Source of the DNA: JAMOQA01 sp964420365
GTDB taxonomy: Bacteria > Acidobacteriota > Polarisedimenticolia > J045
DNA: 64,000 nt
Assembly: GCA_964420365.1 (NCBI GenBank)
Contig: CAYQTA010000114.1
Coordinates: forward strand, 124,001 to 188,000
Direction of reading: 5' to 3'
Of the stretch, positions 44,726-51,619 are shown piece by piece (the first letter of the stretch is position 1; every line of letters begins with the position of its first letter). A program made the position numbers and the translations under genes. The notes under the pieces were generated by a model. That model worked only from the letters and a program-made list of their open reading frames with translations. It did not search any database and was not told where the DNA came from.

Positions 44726-46630
44726 ATGGAACACCAGGACAAGAACCCCGAGATGAATCCCGACACGCCCGCCGAGGGCGCTCCCGCGCCCGCGCCGGCC
44801 GTGGACGGGGGAGCGCAGGACTTCGCCTCGCTGCTGGAACAGTACGTCCCGCGCAAGGAGATCAAGCCGGGCGAGCTGATCCGCGGTCGCGTGGTGAAGA
44901 TCCTCGACGACTGGGTGCTCGTCGACATCGGCTACAAGAAGGAGGGAGCGATCCCGCGCTCCGAGTTCCAGCCGGCCGAGGACGGGTCCCCGGGCATCGA
45001 GGAGGGCACCGAGGTCGAGGCCGTTCTCGAGTCCCTCGACGAGGACGAGGACTACCTGCCCCTCTCCAAGGAGAAGGCGGAACGCCTGAAGATCTGGGAG
45101 CGCGTCGAGCGCGCCTACAAGACCGGCGAAGTGATCACCGGCCGGGTGATGGACCGGATCAAGGGCGGCCTCTCCGTGGACATCGGGGTTCGCGCCTTCC
45201 TGCCCGGGTCCCTGGTGGACGTGCGGCCGGTTCGCAACCTCGAGATGTTCAAGGACCAGGAGGTCCGCGTCCGGGTGATCAAGATGAACCGGCGCCGCGG
45301 GAACATCGTCGTCTCGCGCAAGCACGTCCTCGAGGAGGAGAACGCCGAGAAGAAGAAGGTGACCCTCGAGACCCTCGAGGAGGGCGCGGTCGTCAAGGGC
45401 GTCGTCAAGAACATCACCGAGTACGGGGCCTTCGTCGACCTCGGCGGCATCGACGGCCTCCTCCACGTGACCGACATGTCCTGGGGCCGGGTCAACCACC
45501 CGTCCGAGGTGGTCAACATCGGCGACGAGATCGAGGTCAAGGTCCTGAAGTTCGACCGCGACAAGGAACGCGTCAGCCTCGGCCTGAAGCAGCTCCAGCC
45601 GGACCCGTGGGAGAACGCGGCGGAGAAGTACCCGGTGCTCTCCCGGATCCGCGGCAAGGTCGTCAGCCTTACCGATTACGGGGCATTCGTCGAGCTGGAG
45701 GAGGGTCTCGAGGGCCTGATCCACGTCTCCGAGATGTCGTGGACGAAGCGGGTCAAGCACCCGAGCAAGCTGCTCAACGTCGGCGACGAGGTCGAGGCGG
45801 TCGTCCTCGAGGTCGACGAGGAGAACCGGCGCCTCTCCCTCGGCCTCAAGCAGACGACGCCGAACCCCTGGTCGGTGATCCAGGAGAAGTACCAGGTCGG
45901 CGACGTGATCAAGGGGGTGGTGCGGAACATCGCCGACTTCGGCGCCTTCATCGAGGTCGAGGAGGGGGTCGACGGTCTCGTCCACATCTCCGACCTCACC
46001 TGGAACCGCCGCATCAAGCACCCGAGCGAGGTGCTGAAGAAGGGCCAGGAGGTCGAGGCCAAGATCCTCAAGATCGACACCGAGAACCAGCGCCTCTCCC
46101 TGTCGATCAAGGACCTCCAGCCCGACGTCTGGGAGGAGTTCTTCAAGCGGTACCATGTCGGCGACATCCTCGAGGGGAAGATCGTCCGCCTGACCGACTT
46201 CGGTGCCTTCGTCGAGCTGACCGAGGGAGTCGAGGGGCTCGTCCACGTCTCCGAGATGGCCCACGAGCGGGTGGAGAAGCCTTCCGATCGGTTCCAGGTC
46301 GGCCAGTCGGTCCGGGTCAAGATCCTCCGGACCGACCCCGAGGAGCGGAAGATCGGTCTTTCCATCCGCGCGGCCCTGGACGAGCTCGGCGACAAGGACC
46401 TGGCCAGCTACCAGGCGGAGCGCGAGGAGGAGAAGGCCAAGGCCTCGATCACCGTCGGGGACATGGCCGGTGACCTGTCCGCCCTCAAGAAGCGCATGGA
46501 GGAGCAGGCGGCCGGCCGGAACGCCGACGCGGACGTCCCCGTCGAGGAAGCCGCCGCCGAGGACGGGGCGCAGGCGGACGCCGGCGAGACCGGCAACGAT
46601 CAGCCCGCGCCCGGCACGGAGGACGCATGA
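44726..46630 (+). CDS. rpsA: Ribosomal protein S1
   Basis: S1 recruits mRNA to the 30S subunit. The 634-residue protein has six S1 OB-fold repeats at about residues 48-115, 132-200, 218-288, 304-375, 390-461 and 477-548, for example KNITEYGAFVDLGGIDGLLH and VVSLTDYGAFVELEEGLEGL. N- and C-terminal extensions are Pro/Ala and Glu/Ala rich. Six full repeats match the Gram-negative S1. It has a promoter and a structured leader. It overlaps the HU gene by 4 bp. Confidence 0.96.
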   Translation: MEHQDKNPEMNPDTPAEGAPAPAPAVDGGAQDFASLLEQYVPRKEIKPGELIRGRVVKILDDWVLVDIGYKKEGAIPRSEFQPAEDGSPGIEEGTEVEAVLESLDEDEDYLPLSKEKAERLKIWERVERAYKTGEVITGRVMDRIKGGLSVDIGVRAFLPGSLVDVRPVRNLEMFKDQEVRVRVIKMNRRRGNIVVSRKHVLEEENAEKKKVTLETLEEGAVVKGVVKNITEYGAFVDLGGIDGLLHVTDMSWGRVNHPSEVVNIGDEIEVKVLKFDRDKERVSLGLKQLQPDPWENAAEKYPVLSRIRGKVVSLTDYGAFVELEEGLEGLIHVSEMSWTKRVKHPSKLLNVGDEVEAVVLEVDEENRRLSLGLKQTTPNPWSVIQEKYQVGDVIKGVVRNIADFGAFIEVEEGVDGLVHISDLTWNRRIKHPSEVLKKGQEVEAKILKIDTENQRLSLSIKDLQPDVWEEFFKRYHVGDILEGKIVRLTDFGAFVELTEGVEGLVHVSEMAHERVEKPSDRFQVGQSVRVKILRTDPEERKIGLSIRAALDELGDKDLASYQAEREEEKAKASITVGDMAGDLSALKKRMEEQAAGRNADADVPVEEAAAEDGAQADAGETGNDQPAPGTEDA

Positions 46631-46950
46631 CGAAGGCCGACCTGGTCGCGGAGATCGCCCAGGCTGCGGGACTGACGAAGAACGAGGCCGAGGCGGTGGT
46701 GAACACCGTCCTCGGCTCGATCGTCGAGGCCCTGCAGCACGGCGACAAGGTCGAGCTCCGCGGGTTCGGTTCGTTCCGGCTGCGAATCCGCAAGCCCCGG
46801 GTGGGGCGCAACCCGAAGACCGGGGAGAAGGTCCACGTCCCCGGCAAGGCGGTGCCCTACTTCAAGCCGGGCAAGGAGCTGAAGGAGATGCTCAACCCCG
46901 AGGAGGCCTCCGGAGAAACGCCGGCGACTCCCGCGGGTGGAGAGCCCTGA
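46627..46950 (+). CDS. HU/IHF family DNA-binding protein
   Basis: The 107-residue protein is a full HU/IHF subunit: MTKADLVAEIAQAAGLTKNEAEAVVN, then KVELRGFGSFRLRIRKPRVGRNPKTG with the DNA-intercalating Pro, then VPYFKPGKELKEML. A short Glu/Pro/Ala tail is extra. The rpsA-ihfB order of Proteobacteria suggests the IHF beta position. It overlaps the rpsA stop (ATGA), so S1 and this protein are translationally coupled. A paralogue is encoded at 37404-37703. Confidence 0.94.
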   Translation: MTKADLVAEIAQAAGLTKNEAEAVVNTVLGSIVEALQHGDKVELRGFGSFRLRIRKPRVGRNPKTGEKVHVPGKAVPYFKPGKELKEMLNPEEASGETPATPAGGEP

Positions 46951-46956
46951 CGGGCG

Positions 46957-47472
46957 ATGGAGCATCTCTACGCTCCCTGGCGGGAGGCATGGATCAAGGG
47001 CGAGGAGGGCTCTCCCCCGGCGGGGGAGGAGCCCTCCTGCCTTTTCTGCCGCGTCTTCGCGGATCCAGGCCGGGACCCGGAGAACCTCGTCGTCCACCGC
47101 GAGGACCGGGCCCTCGTGATGCTCAACCGCTTCCCGTACAACGGCGGTCATCTCCTCGTCGCACCCCGGGTCCACCGGGGCGCCCTCGAGGAACTCCTCC
47201 CGCGGGACCGGGCGCTCCTCGTCGAGCTGGCCGCCACGGCGCTCCGCCTCTTGCGCGGGCTCTACGGTCCCCACGGGTTCAACGTCGGGATCAACCAGGG
47301 GGCGGCAGCGGGCGCGGGCATCCCGGATCACGTCCATCTGCACGTCGTGCCCCGCTGGCAGGGGGACACGAACTTCATGACCACCCTGGGGGAGGTTCGC
47401 GTCCTGTCGCAGGATCTCGGGCGGGTAAGGGAAGAGCTGGCCCGCGCCTGGCCGGCGAGCGCCGGAAAGTAA
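46957..47472 (+). CDS. HIT family hydrolase
   Basis: The 171-residue protein starts MEHLYAPWREAWI and has cysteines in CLFC near residue 29. The histidine triad is HVHLHVVPRW near residue 128, with NQGAAAGAGIPDH before it. This matches the Ap4A phosphorylase-like branch of the HIT superfamily, which splits dinucleoside polyphosphates or nucleotide conjugates. It follows the HU gene by 6 bp, so probably belongs to the rpsA operon. Confidence 0.9.
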   Translation: MEHLYAPWREAWIKGEEGSPPAGEEPSCLFCRVFADPGRDPENLVVHREDRALVMLNRFPYNGGHLLVAPRVHRGALEELLPRDRALLVELAATALRLLRGLYGPHGFNVGINQGAAAGAGIPDHVHLHVVPRWQGDTNFMTTLGEVRVLSQDLGRVREELARAWPASAGK

Positions 47473-47539
47473 GCGGCGCTAGAATCAAGTAAGTCGACCG
47501 CCGCCTCCCCGGCGGCGTCCCGCGAGAGGGAGTCTCCCG

Positions 47540-48883
47540 ATGAGCCGCCTCTACCACGTCCTCACCTGGGGCTGCCAGATGAACGAGCACGACTCGGAGA
47601 AGCTGGCCGGGCTGCTCGAGGGACTCGGCTGGTCCGAGGCCCCGGACCCGGAGAGCGCGGACCTGGTCCTGCTCAACACCTGCGCCGTCCGGGAAAAGGC
47701 GGAGGAGAAGGTCCACGGAATGCTCGACCGCCTCGGGCACCTGCGACGGACCACCCGTCCCGACCTCCTGGTCGCCTTCTGCGGCTGCGTCGGCCAGCTC
47801 CGGGGGGAGGAGATCCCCCGCCGCTGGCCTTTCGTACGCCTGGTCTTCGGCCCGCGAAACCTGCCGGACCTTCCAGCGATGCTCGCGGAACTCGCGCGCC
47901 GCGACGGCCCCATCGTCCGCACCGACCTCTCCGCGGACAACCTGCGCCTGCCGGGCAGCCTGGCGCGGCGCGACCCGGAACGCCCCAAGGCCTGGCTGAC
48001 GATCATGGAGGGGTGCGACAAGTCGTGCGCCTACTGCATCGTCCCACGGACGCGGGGACGCGAGGAGTACCGTTCGCTCGACGACATCCTGGCCGAGGTG
48101 CGCCTCCTCGCGGAGGAGGGCTTCCCGGAGATCGAGCTCCTCGGCCAGAACGTCAACGCCTGGCGCGACCCCGGGAGCGGGGCCGGGTTCGACGAGCTCC
48201 TCCGCCGCGTCGCGCGGGAGGGCAGGGGAGTCGTTCGAAGGATCCGGTTCGCGACATCCCACCCGGTCCACCTCTCGACGGCGATCGTCCGGGCAATGGC
48301 CGAGGTGCCGGAGGTCTGCGACGCCCTCCACCTGCCGGTCCAGAGCGGCTCCTCCCGGGTCCTGCGCGCGATGCGCCGCGGCTACGACCGGGAGACCTAC
48401 CTGCGCAAGGTCACCGAGCTCCGGGAGGCGATCCCGGGGATCGCCCTTTCGACCGACGTGATCGTCGGTTTCCCCGGCGAGACCGAGGACGACTTCGAGG
48501 ACACGATGACCCTGCTCGAGGAGGTCGGCTTCGAGCAGGTCTTCTCCTTCGTCTTCTCACCCCGGCCCGGGACGGCGGCGGCGGAGATCGACGACCCGGA
48601 ACCGCGGCAACGCAAGCTGCAGCGGCTGGCACGCCTCCAGGAGCGCCAGAGGCACCTTCAGCTCGCCCGGAACCGGTCCCTGGTCGGCCGCACGTTCGAG
48701 GTCCTCGTCGAGGGGCGGGCACGCCGGGACGCCGGCGAGTGGGCAGGACGCACGACCACGAACCGGGTCGTCAACTTCCCCGGCCCGGCGGACCTCCGCC
48801 CGGGCCGGTTCGTGCGCGTCGAGATCACCGGGGCCGGGCCGAACTCCCTCCGCGGCCGCCTCGCTCCGGAACCGTCCGCATAG
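47540..48883 (+). CDS. miaB: tRNA-2-methylthio-N6-dimethylallyladenosine synthase MiaB
   Basis: MiaB is a methylthiotransferase that adds the 2-methylthio group to i6A37 of tRNA. The 447-residue protein has the N-terminal UPF0004 domain (cysteines in WGCQMNEHDS, NTCAVREKA and CGCVGQ), the radical SAM core with CxxxCxxC in GCDKSCAYCIVPRTRGRE (near residue 155), and a C-terminal TRAM domain (about 375-440). The MQNE-type motif separates it from MtaB and RimO. A TAGAAT box (47480-47485) and a GC hairpin (CGCCGCC with GGCGGCG, 47499-47517) lie in the upstream region. GAGAGGGAG precedes the ATG. Confidence 0.93.
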   Translation: MSRLYHVLTWGCQMNEHDSEKLAGLLEGLGWSEAPDPESADLVLLNTCAVREKAEEKVHGMLDRLGHLRRTTRPDLLVAFCGCVGQLRGEEIPRRWPFVRLVFGPRNLPDLPAMLAELARRDGPIVRTDLSADNLRLPGSLARRDPERPKAWLTIMEGCDKSCAYCIVPRTRGREEYRSLDDILAEVRLLAEEGFPEIELLGQNVNAWRDPGSGAGFDELLRRVAREGRGVVRRIRFATSHPVHLSTAIVRAMAEVPEVCDALHLPVQSGSSRVLRAMRRGYDRETYLRKVTELREAIPGIALSTDVIVGFPGETEDDFEDTMTLLEEVGFEQVFSFVFSPRPGTAAAEIDDPEPRQRKLQRLARLQERQRHLQLARNRSLVGRTFEVLVEGRARRDAGEWAGRTTTNRVVNFPGPADLRPGRFVRVEITGAGPNSLRGRLAPEPSA

Positions 48884-48907
48884 TCCTCGGCCCCCCGGGC
48901 GTCAAGG

Positions 48908-48936
48908 TTGACGGGCTCCCGGGGGGTGCGTATCGT
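48908..48936 (+). promoter_or_regulatory. DUF151 nuclease promoter
   Basis: TTGACG (48908-48913) and TATCGT (48931-48936) are 17 bp apart, 39 bp before the start codon and just after miaB. Confidence 0.6.
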
Positions 48937-48975
48937 CCACCACGGGCGGGCCCGCCGCCCCCGGAGGAGATCGCC

Positions 48976-49464
48976 ATGGCGGTCGAGATGCGGATCCAGG
49001 GACTGATGATCGACCCGATCACCAACATGCCGATCGTGGTCCTCCGGGACCCGCGCACGGACACCAAGCTTCCGATCTGGGTCGGTGTCTTCGAGGCGAA
49101 CGCCATCGCCCTCGAGCTCGAGAAGAGCCGCCCGCCGCGGCCGATGACCCACGATCTGCTCCAGGCGGTGATCGCCGAGCTTGGCGCCCGCCTCGAGAAG
49201 GTCGAGATCGTCGACCTCCAGGACAACATCTTCTACGGGGCCCTCCACCTCCGCACGGCCGACGGCGAACTGCGGTCCATCGACTGCCGTCCCTCCGACG
49301 CGATCGCCCTCGCCCTCCGCGCCGGCGCCCCGATCTTCGCCCGCGAGGAAGTCATCGAGGCTGCCCAGGAAATCGACCTCACGCAGGGACACGAGGAGAC
49401 CGAGCAGTTCCGGAGGTGGCTGGAGAGCCTGGGGGAAGAGGAGCTCGGCAAGTACGAGATCTGA
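48976..49464 (+). CDS. Bifunctional nuclease family protein (DUF151)
   Basis: The 162-residue protein matches the DUF151 family: MRIQGLMIDPITNMPIVVLRD, LPIWVGVFEANAIALELE, RPMTHDLLQAVI and RPSDAIALALRAGAPIFA. Plant BBD relatives have RNase and DNase activity, but the bacterial role is unsettled. A GTP-like or stress role has been suggested for others and is not visible here. GGAGGAGAT precedes ATG 48976. A GC hairpin (49488-49508) follows, with a weak T-tract. Confidence 0.9.
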   Translation: MAVEMRIQGLMIDPITNMPIVVLRDPRTDTKLPIWVGVFEANAIALELEKSRPPRPMTHDLLQAVIAELGARLEKVEIVDLQDNIFYGALHLRTADGELRSIDCRPSDAIALALRAGAPIFAREEVIEAAQEIDLTQGHEETEQFRRWLESLGEEELGKYEI

Positions 49465-49487
49465 CCCGCCTCGTCGGTCCGCCGCGG

Positions 49488-49512
49488 CCCGCCCCCGCTG
49501 GGGGCGGGTCTT
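49488..49512 (+). terminator. Possible terminator after DUF151 gene
   Basis: A perfect 9-bp GC stem (49488-49496 with 49500-49508, loop GCT) is followed by TCTTCG. The short T-tract makes it weak. Confidence 0.4.
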
Positions 49513-49596
49513 CGCGTGCCCATCCCGACGATCACTTTTGCTGCGCCGCACTTTCGCTTTTGCCTCGAACTGCCTTCCTGCCGTTCCCGTTTCCCG

Positions 49597-49625
49597 TTGA
49601 ATCCTCGCACCGTTTCCCGTACGAT
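49597..49625 (+). promoter_or_regulatory. parAB promoter
   Basis: TTGAAT (49597-49602) and TACGAT (49620-49625) are 17 bp apart, 71 bp before parA, in a patch clearly richer in A and T than the rest of the window. TTTCCCGT occurs twice here (49590-49597 and 49613-49620). Confidence 0.6.
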
Positions 49626-49696
49626 CGAGCCCGAGCGGATCCGGCGGGGACGGCGCCGGTCCGCCATCCACCGTCCGAACCGTCCCCGGGGGACCG

Positions 49697-50455
49697 ATGA
49701 TCATCGCCATTGCCAACCAGAAGGGCGGAGTCGGCAAGACCACCACCGCGATCAACCTCGCAGCGGCCCTGGCCCAGAAGGGTCACCGGACCCTGCTCGT
49801 CGATCTCGACCCCCAGGCCAACGCCACGCTCTCCTACGTCGACCTGGAGCAGATCGGCCAATCGATGTTCGACGTCCTCGTCGATCCGGACGTCAGCCTT
49901 GAGAGCGTCCTCCTCGACTGCAAGGTTCCGAACCTGCGGATCGCCCCGGCCCGCCTGGCCCTCGCCAAGGTCGAGCCGGCCCTCGCGGGGCAGCTCGACG
50001 CTCACTTCAAGCTCAAGGACAAGATCGAGGCGGCACGGGACCAGTTCGACTTCGTTGTCATCGACACGCCGCCCACCCTCGGCATGCTCACCGTCAACGC
50101 GATGGTCGCGGCCACCCACCTCCTCGTGCCGATCCAGTCCAGTTACTACGCCCTCGAGGGGACCGACGACCTCCTCGAGACGTACGAGCGCATCCGGGTC
50201 CGCGCCAACCCGGACCTCCAGTTCCTCGGCGTCCTCGTCACGATCTATGACCGCCGCACCATCCTGGCCCGCGACATCGAGCGCCAGATCGAGGAGGTCT
50301 TCAAGGACAAGGTCTTCCGCACCCGGATCAGCAAGAACGTCCGCCTCGAAGAGGCGCCCGCCTACAAGGAGCCGATTTTCAGCTTCGCCCCCACGTCCCG
50401 GGGCGCGGAGGAGTACTACCGCCTTTCGGAGGAGGTCCTGGAACGTGTCGACTAA
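49697..50455 (+). CDS. parA: Chromosome partitioning ATPase ParA
   Basis: ParA is the Walker-type ATPase that moves ParB-parS complexes along the nucleoid. The 252-residue protein has the deviant Walker A NQKGGVGKTTTAINLA near its start, DLDPQANAT, and the Walker B-like DFVVIDTPPTLGML. ALEGTDDLLET and VRLEEAPAYKEPIFSFAP are also typical of chromosomal ParA/Soj. There is no N-terminal HTH, so it is the short chromosomal form. ParB starts before its stop. Confidence 0.95.
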   Translation: MIIAIANQKGGVGKTTTAINLAAALAQKGHRTLLVDLDPQANATLSYVDLEQIGQSMFDVLVDPDVSLESVLLDCKVPNLRIAPARLALAKVEPALAGQLDAHFKLKDKIEAARDQFDFVVIDTPPTLGMLTVNAMVAATHLLVPIQSSYYALEGTDDLLETYERIRVRANPDLQFLGVLVTIYDRRTILARDIERQIEEVFKDKVFRTRISKNVRLEEAPAYKEPIFSFAPTSRGAEEYYRLSEEVLERVD

Positions 50456-51323
50456 GGGAAGGGGACTGCCGCCCAACCGGCGTATGCGCGCCGACACCCA
50501 CTTCGTGGACCAGATCACCTCCGGCCGCCCTGCCACCGTCGGCCGGATGATCCCCATCGACAAGATTCACCCCAACCCCACCCAACCCCGCCGAAACCAC
50601 GTCGGCATCGACGAGCTCGCCGAATCCATCCGCGAGAAGGGAATCCTCGAGCCGATCCTCGTGCGCCCCCGGGAGGACGGCACCTACGAGATCGTGGCCG
50701 GGGAGCGCCGCTGGCGCGCCGCCAACGAGGTCGGCCTCTCCCTCGTACCCTGCATCGAGCTCGATGTCGATGACCAGGGATCCCTCGAGATCAGCCTCAT
50801 CGAGAACCTCCAGCGACGCGACCTCGACCCGTTCGAGGAGGCCGAGGCGATCGCCCGCCTGGTCGAGGAGTTCGGCTACACCCACGAACAGATCGCCCGC
50901 AAGCTCGGCCGAAGCCGAACCAGCATCACCGAGATCCTCAGCCTCAATCGCATGCCCGCCCGGGTCAAGGAGGAATGTCGGCGCGCCGACATCCTGACGA
51001 AGAGCACCCTCATGGAAATCGTCCGGCAACCCGACGAACAGACCATGCTCGCCCTCGTCGAGACCATCGCCCAGCACAAGCTCACCCGGGACGACGTTCG
51101 CAATCTCAAGCGGGACACCAACCACCGCGCCGGGTCGCAGGCCGACCACAAGGCCCGGCGCCGCCCCTTCGTCTTCCGGTACCGGCCGCCTTCCAAGGAT
51201 TTCACCCTGAGCCTTCGCTTCGAGAAGGAAGTCGTCGAGCCACGAGAGCTCCTCGACGTTCTCGAGAAGATCGTCGCGGACCTTCGTCGCCAGGTCCAGG
51301 AGGACGACCCCGGCACCTCCTGA
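50445..51323 (+). CDS. parB: Chromosome partitioning protein ParB
   Basis: ParB is a CTPase clamp that binds parS and spreads. The 292-residue protein has the N-terminal CTP-binding fold with the signature GERRWRAANEVGLSLVPC, preceded by IHPNPTQPRR. The HTH is at about 140-165 (YTHEQIARKLGRSRTSITEILSLNRM). A C-terminal dimerisation part follows. A GTG start at 50445, 11 bp inside parA, is chosen because GGAGGT lies 8 bp upstream; ATG 50484 is an alternative. No parS consensus was seen nearby. Confidence 0.94.
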   Translation: MSTKGRGLPPNRRMRADTHFVDQITSGRPATVGRMIPIDKIHPNPTQPRRNHVGIDELAESIREKGILEPILVRPREDGTYEIVAGERRWRAANEVGLSLVPCIELDVDDQGSLEISLIENLQRRDLDPFEEAEAIARLVEEFGYTHEQIARKLGRSRTSITEILSLNRMPARVKEECRRADILTKSTLMEIVRQPDEQTMLALVETIAQHKLTRDDVRNLKRDTNHRAGSQADHKARRRPFVFRYRPPSKDFTLSLRFEKEVVEPRELLDVLEKIVADLRRQVQEDDPGTS

Positions 51324-51467
51324 GCCGGCGCCTCCCGGAATGATCGCATCGCAAGGCCAGCTCGCGCCGGACCCGGCTACCGCCCCCGTAACCGTATGAA
51401 CCACCCCGACCGCCGCGCAAGCGGCGAGTCGGAAGGCGCGAGCCGGAAGCCGGGAGGCGGCAGGCCA

Positions 51468-51510
51468 TTTCCGGAAGTAGACATAACATGCATTATCGGA
51501 CCTTCCGGAA
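51468..51510 (+). promoter_or_regulatory. AT-rich promoter flanked by twin TTCCGGAA palindromes
   Basis: TTTCCG (51468-51473) and CATTAT (51491-51496) are 17 bp apart. The 8-bp palindrome TTCCGGAA occurs at 51469-51476 over the -35 and at 51503-51510 over the predicted start, 34 bp centre to centre. The region before the LptFG gene (51324-51619) otherwise shows a GCAA-loop hairpin (near 51410) and a second -10-like TATGCT (51574-51579). Confidence 0.5.
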
Positions 51511-51619
51511 TCGTCCCCCCGACCGGTCTCCTGGCCGATCCCGGATGTCCGCGACTCCTCCCCCGATGTCGGGTATGCTTGGGCCCGTTCGCCGAAACGG
51601 CGCGGGAGGACCGGAGCGA

